64,000 bases of DNA. Origin: Voacanga thouarsii (taxonomy: Eukaryota > Streptophyta > Magnoliopsida > Gentianales > Apocynaceae). The notes under the pieces were generated by a model. The model was not told the origin of the DNA. It saw nothing but the letters and a program-made list of their open reading frames with translations, and did not search any database. Shown here in pieces: positions 47,465 through 58,485 of the stretch (positions are counted from its first letter, which is position 1; each line of letters opens with the position of its first letter). A program made the translations under genes and the position numbers. Where the stretch lies: positions 1,913,501-1,977,500 of the forward strand of contig JANUWF010001661.1 of the NCBI GenBank assembly GCA_026120185.1. The letters are read 5' to 3'.

Positions 47465-47477
47465 TGGTATCAGAGAC
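47465..47477 (+). other. Primer binding site (initiator Met tRNA), element A
   Basis: TGGTATCAGAGAC follows the LTR end by two bases, one mismatch from canonical TGGTATCAGAGCC. The same variant is found in element B. Confidence 0.85.
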
Positions 47478-47561
47478 TAGGTTTAGGCAAGTATTGATAG
47501 TATATGTTTTGATTTATTAAGTTCAAATATTTCATCTGACCTGTCTTGTTTGTGCTGTAGG

Positions 47562-48062
47562 ATGGTTAGGATGATTAGAACCACAAGGAAAGGGCAGCAA
47601 TGGCACCCTCCCATTCCTATCTTCCCGGAGGACTTACCAGTACCTCAGCCTGCACCCCAACATGCACCCCAGCCAATCATTACCTTGGATGATAGTAGTG
47701 ACGATGAGGTCCAGATCATCGAGCCACCTCCAATACCCGTGATCGACTTGGTTACCGACAGTGTGGACGAGGAGATAGACATGGAATATATTCCCCATCC
47801 TCCTAGCCCTATAGTGGACTTGACTGCTGATAGTGATGACCCAGGGGAGATAGATTATGAATCTCCAACTAGCCCTTCCTTTGTAACCCCACCCAATCAA
47901 ATTGAGACCGGGGAGAGTTCTAGGAGACCTGGGAAGGAGCCCATAGATGGGTTCGCAAGTGGGGCAGGGATGGACTTCACTAGGAATTCGGGGGGTGGTT
48001 ATATGATGCCGACATTGAAGATTCTGATTAGGATTAGAGAGGCCAAGTTCTGCTATGTTTAG
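47562..48062 (+). CDS. Extra acidic ORF upstream of gag, SUMO-interaction-like motifs (element A)
   Basis: This 166-residue ORF starts at ATG 47562 (MVRMIRTTRKGQQWHPP), the start shared with element B; an in-frame upstream ATG at 47550 is not shared. A short basic N-terminus is followed by a Pro/Gln-rich linker and an acidic body. The body has four hydrophobic-acidic motifs: IITLDDSSDDE (residues 39-49), VQIIE (50-54), VIDLVTDS (60-67) and IVDLTADSDD (84-93). These fit the SUMO-interaction pattern of three or four Val/Ile/Leu next to Asp/Glu/Ser. The last 30 or so codons seem frame-shifted relative to B, near 47998. No gag, protease or polymerase domain is present. Neighbours are the primer site 85 bases upstream and gag 250 bases downstream. 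The function is unknown, and SUMO binding is inference from motif shape. Confidence 0.6.
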   Translation: MVRMIRTTRKGQQWHPPIPIFPEDLPVPQPAPQHAPQPIITLDDSSDDEVQIIEPPPIPVIDLVTDSVDEEIDMEYIPHPPSPIVDLTADSDDPGEIDYESPTSPSFVTPPNQIETGESSRRPGKEPIDGFASGAGMDFTRNSGGGYMMPTLKILIRIREAKFCYV

Positions 48063-48309
48063 GGCGTTTTATTTGCAATTTTTCATAAACTCCTATGCTA
48101 GGAGTCCATGCACCTTTATTGCTTTATTTCAAAATTTATGCAAATAAGAGTACCTCGGGTACTCTAAGTTTTGAGAAAAATTTATATGCAATTCTTCATA
48201 CAAAATTTGCATCTAATTTTCTTCCGCTTAACATTGAATGTGAATGCATGCTCAATTTGGATATTTTTAACTTTGATGCATAAACTCATTATCTGGGGAA
48301 TGGTTTAGA

Positions 48310-49429
48310 ATGGCACCCAGACGTCGCGCAGCCACATCCAACAGAAGGGTTCCTGAGGCAGAGCCCGTGACACCAGAGGTTGATGTAACTCAAATGTCAT
48401 CACCAAATCAAGGGGATGAGACGCAATGGGGCCGGAGATGGGATCGGAAGAACCGGTTAGCGCAACTATGACGCAAGCATTCCACAAGGTGACCGAGATT
48501 CTGCAAAATTTGACTGAGCGGAGGAATCCAAAAGGGGAAGACGAGGCATTGGAGCGGTTTTTGAAGTTTCAACCTCCTATCTTCTTGGGAGAGGCCGAAC
48601 AAGACCAGAAAGCGAAACAATGGGTGGAACAAATGGAGGACATCTTTGCTACGCTCCAGTACACCGAGAAACGAATAGTGAAGTTCGCTGCGTTCCGGCT
48701 GAGGGGTCCAGCTCGGGTGTGGTGGCAAAGGGTTCAGGACGACTGGGAGATGATAGACCAAGACTGGACATGGGCTAATTTTGTGGAAGCATTCTGGGCA
48801 GAGTATATCCCTCAGTGGATAGTGGAGAAACGGGAAGATGAGTTCCAGAATCTAAAGCAAGGAAGCATGACGGTAGCCCAATACGCAGCACGGTTCACAT
48901 AGCTGTCAAAGTACTGCAAGAGGCTGGTGGATACTGAACAAAATAGAACGAGGCAATTTGTTAAGGGATTAAGGCAGGAGTTAAGAAGGGTGTTAGCACC
49001 CTCTCCACCGGTGACTTATTCGGGGGCTGTGGACGCAGCCACCCGTACTGAGAATGAAGATTGCAACCGGTTGGCTTCACGACCGTTCGTACCGACAAGA
49101 CCGCCGCCAAGACCTTTTCAAAGGCAGCCACCTAACAAGCGTCCTGCCAACCAGCAATGGCAGAATTGGGGAAAGCAAGCCCGAACAGCACCGGTTGGTC
49201 CGGCGCAGAATCTTCCATTATGCCGGCATGTGGAAAAAAGGGCCACATTGAGAAAAATTGCTGGTCCAAAGGAGTTGAGCGGAAGTGCTACCACTGCGGA
49301 GACCCGAATCATCTACGGAACGCCTGCCCTAAACTTCTCCGAATTGGGCAGGGGAACCCAGCTCAGAACTCGGGACCGAGTCGAGCCAACACCTCAGGAG
49401 CTTCCGGGAGTGGAACGCAGAAGCCGTAG
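48310..49429 (+). pseudogene. gag: Chromovirus gag, element A
   Basis: The start ATG at 48310 (MAPRRRAATSNRR) matches B's MAPKRRAVPSTRR. A frameshift near 48425 separates the N-terminus from the capsid region: LQNLTERRNPKGEDEALERFL, FQPPIFLGEAEQDQKAKQWV, FAAFRLRGPARVWWQRV, EYIPQWIVEKREDEFQNLKQG. TAG at 48900-48902 replaces a Gln codon. A one-base deletion near 49228 falls in the first zinc knuckle. The knuckles are CGKKGHIEKNC and CYHCGDPNHLRNAC. TAG at 49427-49429 marks the change to protease, where B reads Gln. Gag and pol belong to one frame, as usual for Tekay/Del elements. Confidence 0.88.
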
Positions 49430-52400
49430 GTGAAAGCAAAAGTTTTCGCTCTCAAACGGGAGGAGGTTGGGGCTGATGCAGCAGTAGGGGAAGGTACGTT
49501 TACTATCCATGGTCGTTCCGTCAATGTATTGATAGACCCTAGATCTACCCATTCCTATTTAAATAAGAATTGTGCATATCAATTGGGTTAGGATGGAGTA
49601 GAACTACCTTTTACCTTGATAGTAAGTACGCCTTTGGGGAAAATGGTGCAAGCGGATCGGTATGTGCAAAATTGTAAAGTTGAAGTAGGGAGAGAAAGCT
49701 TGGAGGGAGACCTAATAGTTTTAGCTATTGATGATTATGATTTAATATTGGGGATGGATTGGTTAGCGAAGCATGGTGCTAGAGTAGATTGTAAGAATAA
49801 GTCAGTTCAGTTTATTAGACCGGGGTGTGATGTGTTGGAGTTCAATGGTGGGAAACTTAAGGAATTGAAGTTCTTGATAGCTGGGGCTAAAGCCCAGAAA
49901 TTGTTGAGGCAAGGATGTCAAGGATATTTGGCTTATGTGATAAGCAAGCCGAAGGACCAGTGCACTTTGGAGGATACTGAGGTGGTAAAGGATTTCCCTG
50001 ACGTGTTCCTTGTAGAACTCACTTCTCTATCTCCCAAGCGAGAAGTTGAGTTCACCATTGACCTAGTCCCAGGAGCAGAACCGGTGTCTCGAACCCCGTA
50101 TCGAATGGCACCGGCGGAGTTGAAGGAATTAAAGGAGCAGCTAGAGGAGTTGGTGAGGCAAAGCTATATCAAACCTAGCACGTCACCCTGGGGAGCACCT
50201 GTGCTATTTGTAAAGAAAAAGCACGGGACTCTAAGGTTGTGTATTGACTACCGAGGCTTGAACAACCTGACCATCAAAAATAAATATCTTCTGCCGTTAA
50301 TTGACGAGCTGTTCGACCAGTTGCAAGGATCCAGTTGTTACTCTAAACTGGATTTGAGGCAAGGCTACTACCAAGTGAGGATAAAAGAGGAGGATATTCC
50401 TAAGACGACTTTCAATACCAGATATGGTCATTACGAGTTTGTGGTGATGCCTTTCGAGGTAACCAACGCACCTGCGGTATTTATGGATCTAATGCATCGA
50501 GTGTTCCAGCCTTACTTGGACAAGTTCGTGGTGGTCTTCATCGATGACATACTTATATACTCCAAGAGCCCGGAGGACCATGCAGAACATTTGAAGTTGG
50601 TACTAGAAAAGCTAAGGGAGCACAAGCTTTACGCCAAGTTTAGCAAGTGCGAGTTTTGGTTGGATAGTGTGGCGTTTCTTGGTCACGTGGTGACTAAGGA
50701 GGGAATCAAAGTAGACCCAGCGAAGGTTGAAGCCGTATCAGACTGGAAGCAACCAGAGAACATCACCGAGATTCGAAGCTTTTTGGGTTTGGCTGGCTAC
50801 TACCGGAGGTTTATTAAGGGATTTTCAACGTTAGCATCTCCTATGACCCGGCTGTTGAGAAAGGATGTGCCCTTTGTTTGGAACGAAAAATGCAAAAAGA
50901 GTTTCCAAGAATTGAGGCGGAGGTTAATGATAGCGCCTATGTTGAGTCTGCCGGAGGCAGATAAACCTTACGCCTTATATACTGATGCCTCAAAAGAAGG
51001 CTTGGGAGTAGTTTTGATGCAAGATAGGAAGGTGATCGACTATGCTTCCCAAAAAATGAAGCCGCACGAAGTTAATTATCCCATGCATGATCTAGAGCTG
51101 GCTGCCATTGTGTTCGCATTAAAGAAATGGCGACACTATTTGTATGGGATGGAATATGAGTTGTTCACTTATCACAAAAGCCTGAAGTACATCTTCACCC
51201 AGAAGGACTTGAATTTGAGGCAGCGAAGATGGATGTAATTTCTGGAGGAATACCGGTGTCCTATCAACTACCACCCCGGGAAAGCCAACGTCGTTGCTGA
51301 TGCCCTGAGCCGGAAAGTCAGAATGGCCAGGCTAAGAGTACAAGAGGTTAAAATGGTTCAGGACGTGTTGGACAGAAGAGCAGAAGTGCAAGAAGAGAGG
51401 ATCATTATTAGTAACCTTAAGTTGACAACAGATCTAAGGCGGGAAATTGTTGAAGCCCAGCAGAGTAATGCGGAATTTCAGCTTTTCAAGGATAAGGAGC
51501 TTAAACGGCAAGGCAGTGAATTCCGACAGGACGGAGCGGGAGTGTTGTACTTCCGGGATCGTTTGTGTGTACCTGAGGAGCACCAGTTGAGGGTCAAAAT
51601 TTTAGAAGAAGCGCATAAGAGCAAGTACGCCATTCATCTAGGAGAAGTCAAGATGTATCAAGATCTGAAAAAGTCTTATTGGTGGCCCGAGATGAAGAGG
51701 AACGTGGTTAAGTATGTCTCAACGTGTCTAACCTGTCAGAAAATCAAAGCGGAGCACAGAAAGGTGGCAGGATTATTACAACCGTTGCCAGTACCGGAAT
51801 GGAAATGGGAAGAGGTAACCATGGACTTCGTTACCGGACTCCCTATGGCCAGGAGCCAAAAGGACGCTATATGGGTAGTGGTGGATCGTCTGACCAAGTC
51901 GGCGCATTTCATACCCGTGAATGTAAGGGATTCTATGGAAAAGTTGGCTCAGACATACGTGCGGGAAATAGTCAGATTGCACAGAGTACCTTCAAGTATT
52001 GTGTCTGACCGTGATCCGAGATTTACATCCTGATTTTGGGGCAAGTTTCAAGAATCGATGGGTTCTAGTCTAAAGTTCAGTACGACGGCGCATCCACAGA
52101 CCGATGGACAGTCAGAAAGAGTTATTCAGATATTGAAGGATATGCTGAGAGCCTGTGTATTGGATTTTGGGGATAAGTGGATTGAAAGTGTGCCATATGC
52201 TGAGTTATCATACAATAACAGTTATCAGGCTTCGATTGGAATGGCTCCGTATGAAGCTCTATACGGATGTAAATGTTAAGTACCGCTATACTGGAGTTGG
52301 TCAGAGGATGGACATATAAGCAAATCGGGAGAAGTCTATGTTCAGGAAATGTCAGATAAGGTTAAGTTAATTAGGGAAAGGTTGAAGGCAGTCCAGAGTC

Positions 52401-52864
52401 GACAAAAGAGTTATGCAGACAATAGGCGGAGAATGTTAGAATTTCAGGTGGGAGATAGTGTGTTTCTAAAACTGACACCGAATAGGGGAATTCTGAAGCA
52501 CCCGAAAGGGGGAAAGCTGAATCCGAGATATTTGGGTCCATTTCTAAAAAAAGAGAAAATTGGGCCGGTGGCGTACCGATTGGAGTTGCCAGATGGGCTG
52601 ACGGGAATTAACGACGTATTCCATGTATCACAGTTGAAGAAGTACAATGCCGATCCCAGACATGTATTGAATGATGAGCCGTTAGTGCCACAACCCGACC
52701 TGAGCTATGTGGAGAAACCCGTAAAGATATTGGACCGAAGTATCAAGACTCTCCGGAACAAGCAGATTCCGATGGTAAAAGTGCAGTGGGAGCATCATGG
52801 CACGCGAGATGCCACATGAGAAACAGAAGAATGGGTAAAGCGAAAGTATCTCGATTTGAGGTAA
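49430..52864 (+). pseudogene. pol: Chromovirus pol, element A (protease, RT, RNase H, integrase, chromodomain)
   Basis: All parts lie in one frame. Protease near 49532 reads DPRST where B has DPGST, so the active-site Gly is lost. [18 protein letters not shown] follows. RT at about 50090-50760 shows [15 protein letters not shown] and the catalytic [10 protein letters not shown]. RNase H at about 50960-51230 shows [10 protein letters not shown] and [11 protein letters not shown], where B has FTDHKSL (Asp to Tyr). Integrase has the HHCC finger (CLTCQ at about 51730), [19 protein letters not shown] and HPQTDGQSE. The chromodomain starts near 52690 (VEKPVKILDR, MVKVQWEHHGT). Stops are TAG 49589, TAA 51236, TGA 52031, TAA 52277 and TGA 52817; the proper stop is TAA 52862. 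The longest open part, 49616-51238, carries an RT with an intact FIDD. Confidence 0.9.
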
Positions 52865-52892
52865 AGGTGCGTCTGAATTTCGGGGCGAAATT

Positions 52893-52910
52893 CTCCTAAG
52901 GACGGCAGGA
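52893..52910 (+). other. Polypurine tract region, element A
   Basis: CTCCTAAGGACGGCAGGA directly precedes the 3' LTR start TGTGAAACC. The purine run is interrupted by pyrimidines, whereas B has the cleaner AAGGAGAGGAGGA. It follows the conserved CGGGGCGAAATTCT. Confidence 0.65.
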
Positions 52911-53155
52911 TGTGAAACCCCACCTAAAACCAACCCTAGAGTAACGGGGTCGGGAATGCATATCATATTATTTTGCATGAAATATATGTTTTTGAATGAT
53001 TTTATGTGCTTTAGAATCGTGGATTATAGGTTTAAATGCTTAGTTATGCTTATTGAGTAGGAGGGGTAAAATGGTAATTTTTCCTGAGGTCAGAATAGGG
53101 AGATAACTTGAGGAGTAGATAAGAAAAATATGTGGGTGAGAAAATAAGAACAAGA

Positions 53156-53220
53156 GTTGTTGTGGTTTAGTGGTTAGAGCTTGGTGAATTAATTTCTAAG
53201 GTCATGAGTTCAAATCCCAT
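53156..53220 (+). other. tRNA-like block, element A 3' LTR (best-folded copy)
   Basis: In tRNA numbering from 53156: T8-G9, D stem GTTT/GAGC (pairs including wobble), D loop AGTGGTTA, anticodon arm TGGTG/TTCTA (four of five pairs with wobble), variable region AGGTC, T stem ATGAG/CCCAT (four of five pairs), T loop TTCAAAT. A box at 53163-53173 and B box at 53208-53217. The acceptor ends do not pair, so this is a tRNA-derived promoter block and not a tRNA gene. Confidence 0.6.
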
Positions 53221-54805
53221 TATTTAAGTTTTATCATGATTATTTTCATTAAGTTTGAATTTTTGTTTTCTTGCATTCCATAAAAATAGGAATGTTGTCT
53301 TAGGGGAGACATGAAGAGAATGTCCTAATCTTATCCTCATGTCCTAAAAAGAATTCTAGAGGCATTCTTGTCCTATTTATTACCTCTAGCTTGTCCTAAT
53401 ATCTTTATAATTCAAAACCATTAAATCCTTTCTTTTAAATTCCAAAAAAATTCTGGGATAACTCCTCCACCATGAAATTCGAAAATCAGCCATGGTGGTT
53501 GGGTAGTTGGCCGAAAATAGGAGGGTATATAGGAAGGGTTCCAAGAGAAAATCAATCACAATGAAAGGACCTTCAAATCTACATTCATGTTATTCATACT
53601 TTAGTGGAAAGAAATCTGGAAATTTTCCAGAATTGTTGCAGCCCCTTTCTTCGAAAATTCAGGCCATAATCCCATTCATTTGCGGCCAAGAAAATGGGCA
53701 TTTTATGTGGCTTGGAAGCTGGAAAAACTGTGCAAATTTCGGACTGCACAAAACAGCACCAAACCAGAAAAAAAAAACTGGGCATTTCGCAGCTTACAAT
53801 CAAGGAAATGAAGCTGTTTTTAGTTCACCTTCAAGCCAGAAAATATCTTCTGTATTTGTCCAGAAATAAGGCTGAAAAACCAACCTTGGAAGACCCTCAA
53901 ACACCCCAGAAGAACCTCTGAAAATCGAGCTAAGAGTGTGCAAAATTCTGCACCAAAAATTCTGCAATCTTCGAAAATTCTGAACAACTTAAAACTAGAA
54001 TTTTGCAGCCTTGCTTCCTTCTAGCCTAAGGCCGAAAATCATCTTCAACCTCTGTAAAAGTTGAGCTTGCTCAGCTGTAGACTGAACACCATAAACCCCA
54101 CTCTTACCTTGAGCATAAGGACTCCATAGCTGCACCACAAAACACTCCTAAGATCACTCCATTCAAACTCTTTTGAACTTCAAATAATTTCAGCATTTTA
54201 CTCCATTAAAACCACTCTTGCATTAGGCTAATTAACCAGAATTTTCTCTGCCTTCATGGACTGAATTTCGGCCAGCCTTGAGCAACATTAACCTTCAATC
54301 ATTTCAGGAAAAACTCCATGTTCAGCCGGCACCATTGAAAGACATAGAAACCTCTCTTGATCAAAACACCATAGCTAACCTCTTACCTTAAACCTCTCCA
54401 CTATTTCCTCCATTTAAATTTCAAAAAAATCTGATCATCCCCTCTCTTTCTAGCTGAAAACCGAAACCCTCATTCATTCCATACCATTCGGCCAGCCTTC
54501 TACCAAAATTCGTGCAGCCTTCTTCCAAATTCTCTCCATTTTCACCTAGAACACCAAGAACACACACTAACCTTCTTCAAGCCTAACCCTACTCTAAACA
54601 CCTCCAATCACTCTCAAACACTCCAAATCACTTCCATTTAATCCCTAAACCTCATTTCTGGTATTTATAACACAAAACCTCACAAACAAAAATTTTCAAG
54701 CGGATTGAAATCAACCTTTTTCTTGAAGGTCTCAAGAACATCAACAAGGTAAGTCAAGAACAACTTTCTTATTCATCTTCTTCTATTCGATTATACCATT
54801 CTAAT

Positions 54806-54807
<2 letters not shown>

Positions 54808-54878
<71 letters not shown>
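54808..54878. repeat. (CT)n microsatellite, element A 3' LTR
   Basis: 71 bases of CT repeat, the longer allele of the tract at 45185-45237. Confidence 0.95.
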
Positions 54879-54881
<3 letters not shown>

Positions 54882-57104
54882 AACCGAAATGGTTGACCAA
54901 ACATCAACCATGATCGTTTGTTTCGTTGGACCATTCAAGACACTCCATCGCACGTGGACCTTCTTTTATCTTCTTTGAAGTACTCGACAATCAAGTATTC
55001 CTTCTTAAATCTCTCCTATTAAATTCTGAAATCATGTCTCTTAAGTGTTGATGGGGAGCTGGAATAAGATTGGGAGATTGAGTATATGCATAAAGGGATT
55101 GGGGTTAGGACATGATAATTGTTGTATATGACTAGGATATATGTATTTTCCTTTTGAATCAATGTATGTTCTTCATGCTTAGTGAATTTTATGGATGTTT
55201 GAAGCTTGATTAGATATTGTGACACCAAAGGTGATTAGGCTTTTATGTTCTTATTGTTCCATGGAAACCATGATTGAAGATTATGCTTAGTAGGATTTTG
55301 GCCATGTGATGGTATGAGATAGTTCAAGTGTATGTTCATGAATGGATTAATATATTGTTGATGATTGAGAACGTGATCATGAATCCTTTCTAGCACTAGG
55401 AAAATCATGATAAAAGATTATTTTCTTATTAATTCTAGGTAATATTCATTAACAAAATTTATTACCAAAAAATTAGAATTACTACTATAGTTTCCTTCAA
55501 AATTCGAAACACTAGGGGATTTGGATTGGAATATTTAATTAGACTATTAATATTTTTATTAAACACAAATTTAATAAAATTCATTTATTCTTAATTTTAT
55601 TTATTATTAATTAATTATTATCTATTAAAAATTTTATTTAAATTAAAAATTATGTAATTTATTATTTATTTATAATAAAGCTATTTTTAAATTATCATTT
55701 ATTAAAATTATTTAAGACTTAATATTATTTAAAATTCAAACCTTAGTTTATTTATTATTAATAACACTCAAGAATTATTATTTGAGTCTATAATTTATTA
55801 GCAATTATTTTAGAACCCCTAGTTATTTTAACTTATCAAACTAGACTTATTTTATAAAATTCCTTAGCATCTAGCCTTAAGCTTAGGACATTGAGGTCAT
55901 GGTTAATCATGGTTGTAACTAGTTGAGCTAAGAATTATTTATGTAAGGCAGGTATAGCTTGAATGTGACCTTATGTTTTGTGTTTATCCCAGGTGGGGTT
56001 AGGTCAGCCTTGGAAGACTTTTGAGTGTGAGCAAGCAAAGAAGCATGTAAGCTCCTGCATAGAGTTTTGTGAAGACCAAAAGTTATTGTGGCAAGCAAAT
56101 GCAATGTATCTGGACATTTATTTCTAAAGTCAATTAAGGACTATTTTTCCTTTTTATTTCGGTCAAGCAAATCATTTGAAAATTGAACAAGCAGTTTTAC
56201 AAAAATCTAAACTTTTCCTAAAACCCAACTTGACTAGACTTTTGGAAACCCTTAATTGCTATTTTCAAATAAAGCAAAGTTCGATCAATTTTCTCCCAAG
56301 GGGAACAATCAACGTTGAGTACTCAATAAGGGTAGACCACCAGGACTAGTCTTTGAAGGGTTAGGGTAAGTCTCTCAGTAGGTGGCCACCTTTGAGGGGT
56401 GAGTCCTTCCTGGATAGAATGCCAATCCGGTAGGTCATACCGGTCCGAGCTAGCAAGTTTCAGTCATGTGGACTGTGTGTTCCGGAATGGACAACCGGTA
56501 AGTTTGGGTGTAGAGATAGAGGAGTATCTCACCCGGTAGGCTGTACACCTATCTTTTGTCAGCTTGCACAAAGTGTGGCATTCTGACAGTTATTTAGTTA
56601 TGGGGCCCAACGTGTGGTAACCCATGGCTACCCATTTGAGTGGTTATATTTATTGTGCACATGTACAGTTGAAAAGCAAAACACCACTCTTTATTTTCAG
56701 CATTTATTTATTGCTTGCCAGCACTTTTCCTTATGGAACTTTTACAACCTACATACACGAGTTATTTTACCTGAAACACTCAGAGCACACACGGGCTTAC
56801 TGAGATTTTTATCTCACCACCTTTTATGCCATATTTTCAGGAAGATCCTGCTGTGGAGGTCATTAGCTAGATTGTTGCCTGTGCTTGAAGACTCATGTTA
56901 TTTACTTTAGGTGTTGTTTGAGAGATTGTTGCAAACAATTTATTTTGGGTTTTGTGCCAGTATTTATCTTTTGAGTTGTAATAAATTTAATTTTAAAGTT
57001 TTTTGTTTTATTTTATTTTCATGTAACCTAGTTATAAAGACCCCTTGTCCTTTGGACGGGGCAACATCCCCGGCCTTGTTGGGCCTAGGTAGTGGGGTGT
57101 TACA

Positions 57105-57109
57105 ATGTC
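57105..57109. repeat. Target-site duplication ATGTC of element A, right copy
   Basis: Identical to 43280-43284; see element A. Confidence 0.9.
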
Positions 57110-58439
57110 TTATCAATTGAGTAAAATTTTATGGAAAGTTGTTAGACAAGATGGCTGAAATTTTGGAAAGTAATCAAGCTAAATTGCAGGGATTTGGTTG
57201 AGGGATTTTCGGATAGCCATTGTTGCCTTTCGTCCAGAAGCTTGAGGGAAACAATGTAGCTCTATTAATGGATGTTTAAGGGAGGTTTTGATAGAAGTAG
57301 GTTGGGGTTTTCGGTTGGAACAAAATAGGAAACAAGCTGGACAAAAAATTCTGCACAGAAATTTCGCTGCACAGTGATTTTTCTGGAAAATTTTCATCTG
57401 CTATTTAGAGCCATTTTGCAGCGAGTTTTGAAGGGGATTTCAGCGGTATTCAAGGCTGGTTTCCAGCCTTCTTTATGGAGGAAAAACATAGCTACGATGC
57501 TGCACAAAATCTGGGAGAAAGCAGCTTGGTTTTGAGCTCCCAAAACTGATTTTTGTACAGGAATTTTTTCCTGCTTTGCTCCAGCTTGTGTAGTCCGAAA
57601 TTGGTCAAGAATTTTCAGGTTTCAAACTGATCCTAAAGACCATTTTTCTGGCAGCATTTGGGAGGGAATGTGAGCTAGAATTTTTTACCTTTTTAAAGTA
57701 CAACAAGCTGGAAAATTTCAGCTCATTCCATGAAGATAGATGAACTAAGATAGAGGAAAATTTCAGCAAGCTTTCAAGAGGGATTTTCCTCTTGAATTTT
57801 CCCACAAATATACCATATTTTCCAAACCAAAAGAAGTCTTTTGCCAAGACATTTTGATCTTAAAAGACCTCAGCACTCTACTGGATTTTCTGGAAAGAAT
57901 AAGACTAGAACATCTTGATCAAACTAATGAGTTGAGAATTGAGGAAAATTAAAGATCAAGGAATGATGATTTTCACTTAAAGAATTTCGAGAAGAGTAAA
58001 AGGAGTGGAATGAGATTACTTCTATCATGTCTCTCCTAGAACATCATCACCACATTAATCTAGGCCTTTAAGGCCGAAACCATCCTTTCCCAAGCAAAAT
58101 AAAATTTACTCAAGCTAAAGCTTCTATGATGGACTTTGAGCCTTAGACCTCAATAATTTATTCCAAAGCTCTAACCACTAAACCACAACAACTCTTGTTG
58201 ATACTTTCACTAGAAAAATTATTTTCTATTCAATCCACAAGCTATCTCTCTATTTTCACCTCGAGCAAAAATTACCATTTTGCCCTTCTCACACAACATT
58301 CACCCACACAACTTCAAAACAATAAACTCACCTCTAAAGCATATAAAAATCATATCAAAGCATAATTAAACATGAAATAAAGCATGTTATGCATCCCCAA
58401 CCCCCTTACTCTAACGTTGGTCTTGACTGGGGTTTCACA
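57110..58439 (-). repeat. Element B 3' LTR, proximal part
   Basis: On the minus strand this starts TGTGAAACCCC at 58439, next to the polypurine tract. It continues to 57110, then across element A to 43279. The tRNA-like block is at 58131-58192. ORFs at 57179 and 57605 are not genes. Confidence 0.9.
58131..58192 (-). other. tRNA-like block, element B 3' LTR (decayed B box)
   Basis: A box TGGTTTAGTGG is perfect at 58185-58175 (minus). The B-box region reads GCTCAAAGTCC, with a one-base gap relative to the other copies, so it is degenerate. Confidence 0.45.
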
Positions 58440-58453
58440 TCCTCCTCTCCTTA
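58440..58453 (-). other. Polypurine tract, element B
   Basis: The minus strand reads AAGGAGAGGAGGA, abutting LTR start TGTGAAACC, after CGAAATTCTTCT. Confidence 0.8.
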
Positions 58454-58485
58454 GAAGAATTTCGTCCCGAAGTTCAAGCATACCT

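Larger units (their letters stand above)
43285..57104 (+). mobile_element. Complete Tekay/Del-like chromovirus A (13.8 kb)
   Basis: A has two 4.2-kb LTRs, an iMet primer site, an extra acidic ORF, gag-pol with C-terminal chromodomain and a polypurine tract, flanked by ATGTC. It is inserted in the 3' LTR of element B. By eye the LTRs differ at roughly 60-70 positions over 4.18 kb (about 1.5%), so insertion was fairly recent. Gag-pol carries seven stops and two frameshifts. The first base is A instead of T in the 5' LTR. Confidence 0.93.
52911..57104 (+). repeat. Element A 3' LTR
   Basis: 4,194 bp, from TGTGAAACCCCACC to GTGGGGTGTTACA. It is nearly identical to 43285-47462. It contains the tRNA-like block (53156-53220), the CT tract (54808-54878) and TATAAAGA at 57033-57040. 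ORFs at 53507, 53694, 56614 and 56911 are LTR copies of those in the 5' LTR. Confidence 0.93.

Noticed and set aside
47269..47520. 83-codon ORF crossing the LTR-internal border of element A
   Set aside because: It runs through the LTR end and the primer binding site, so it cannot be a conserved protein.
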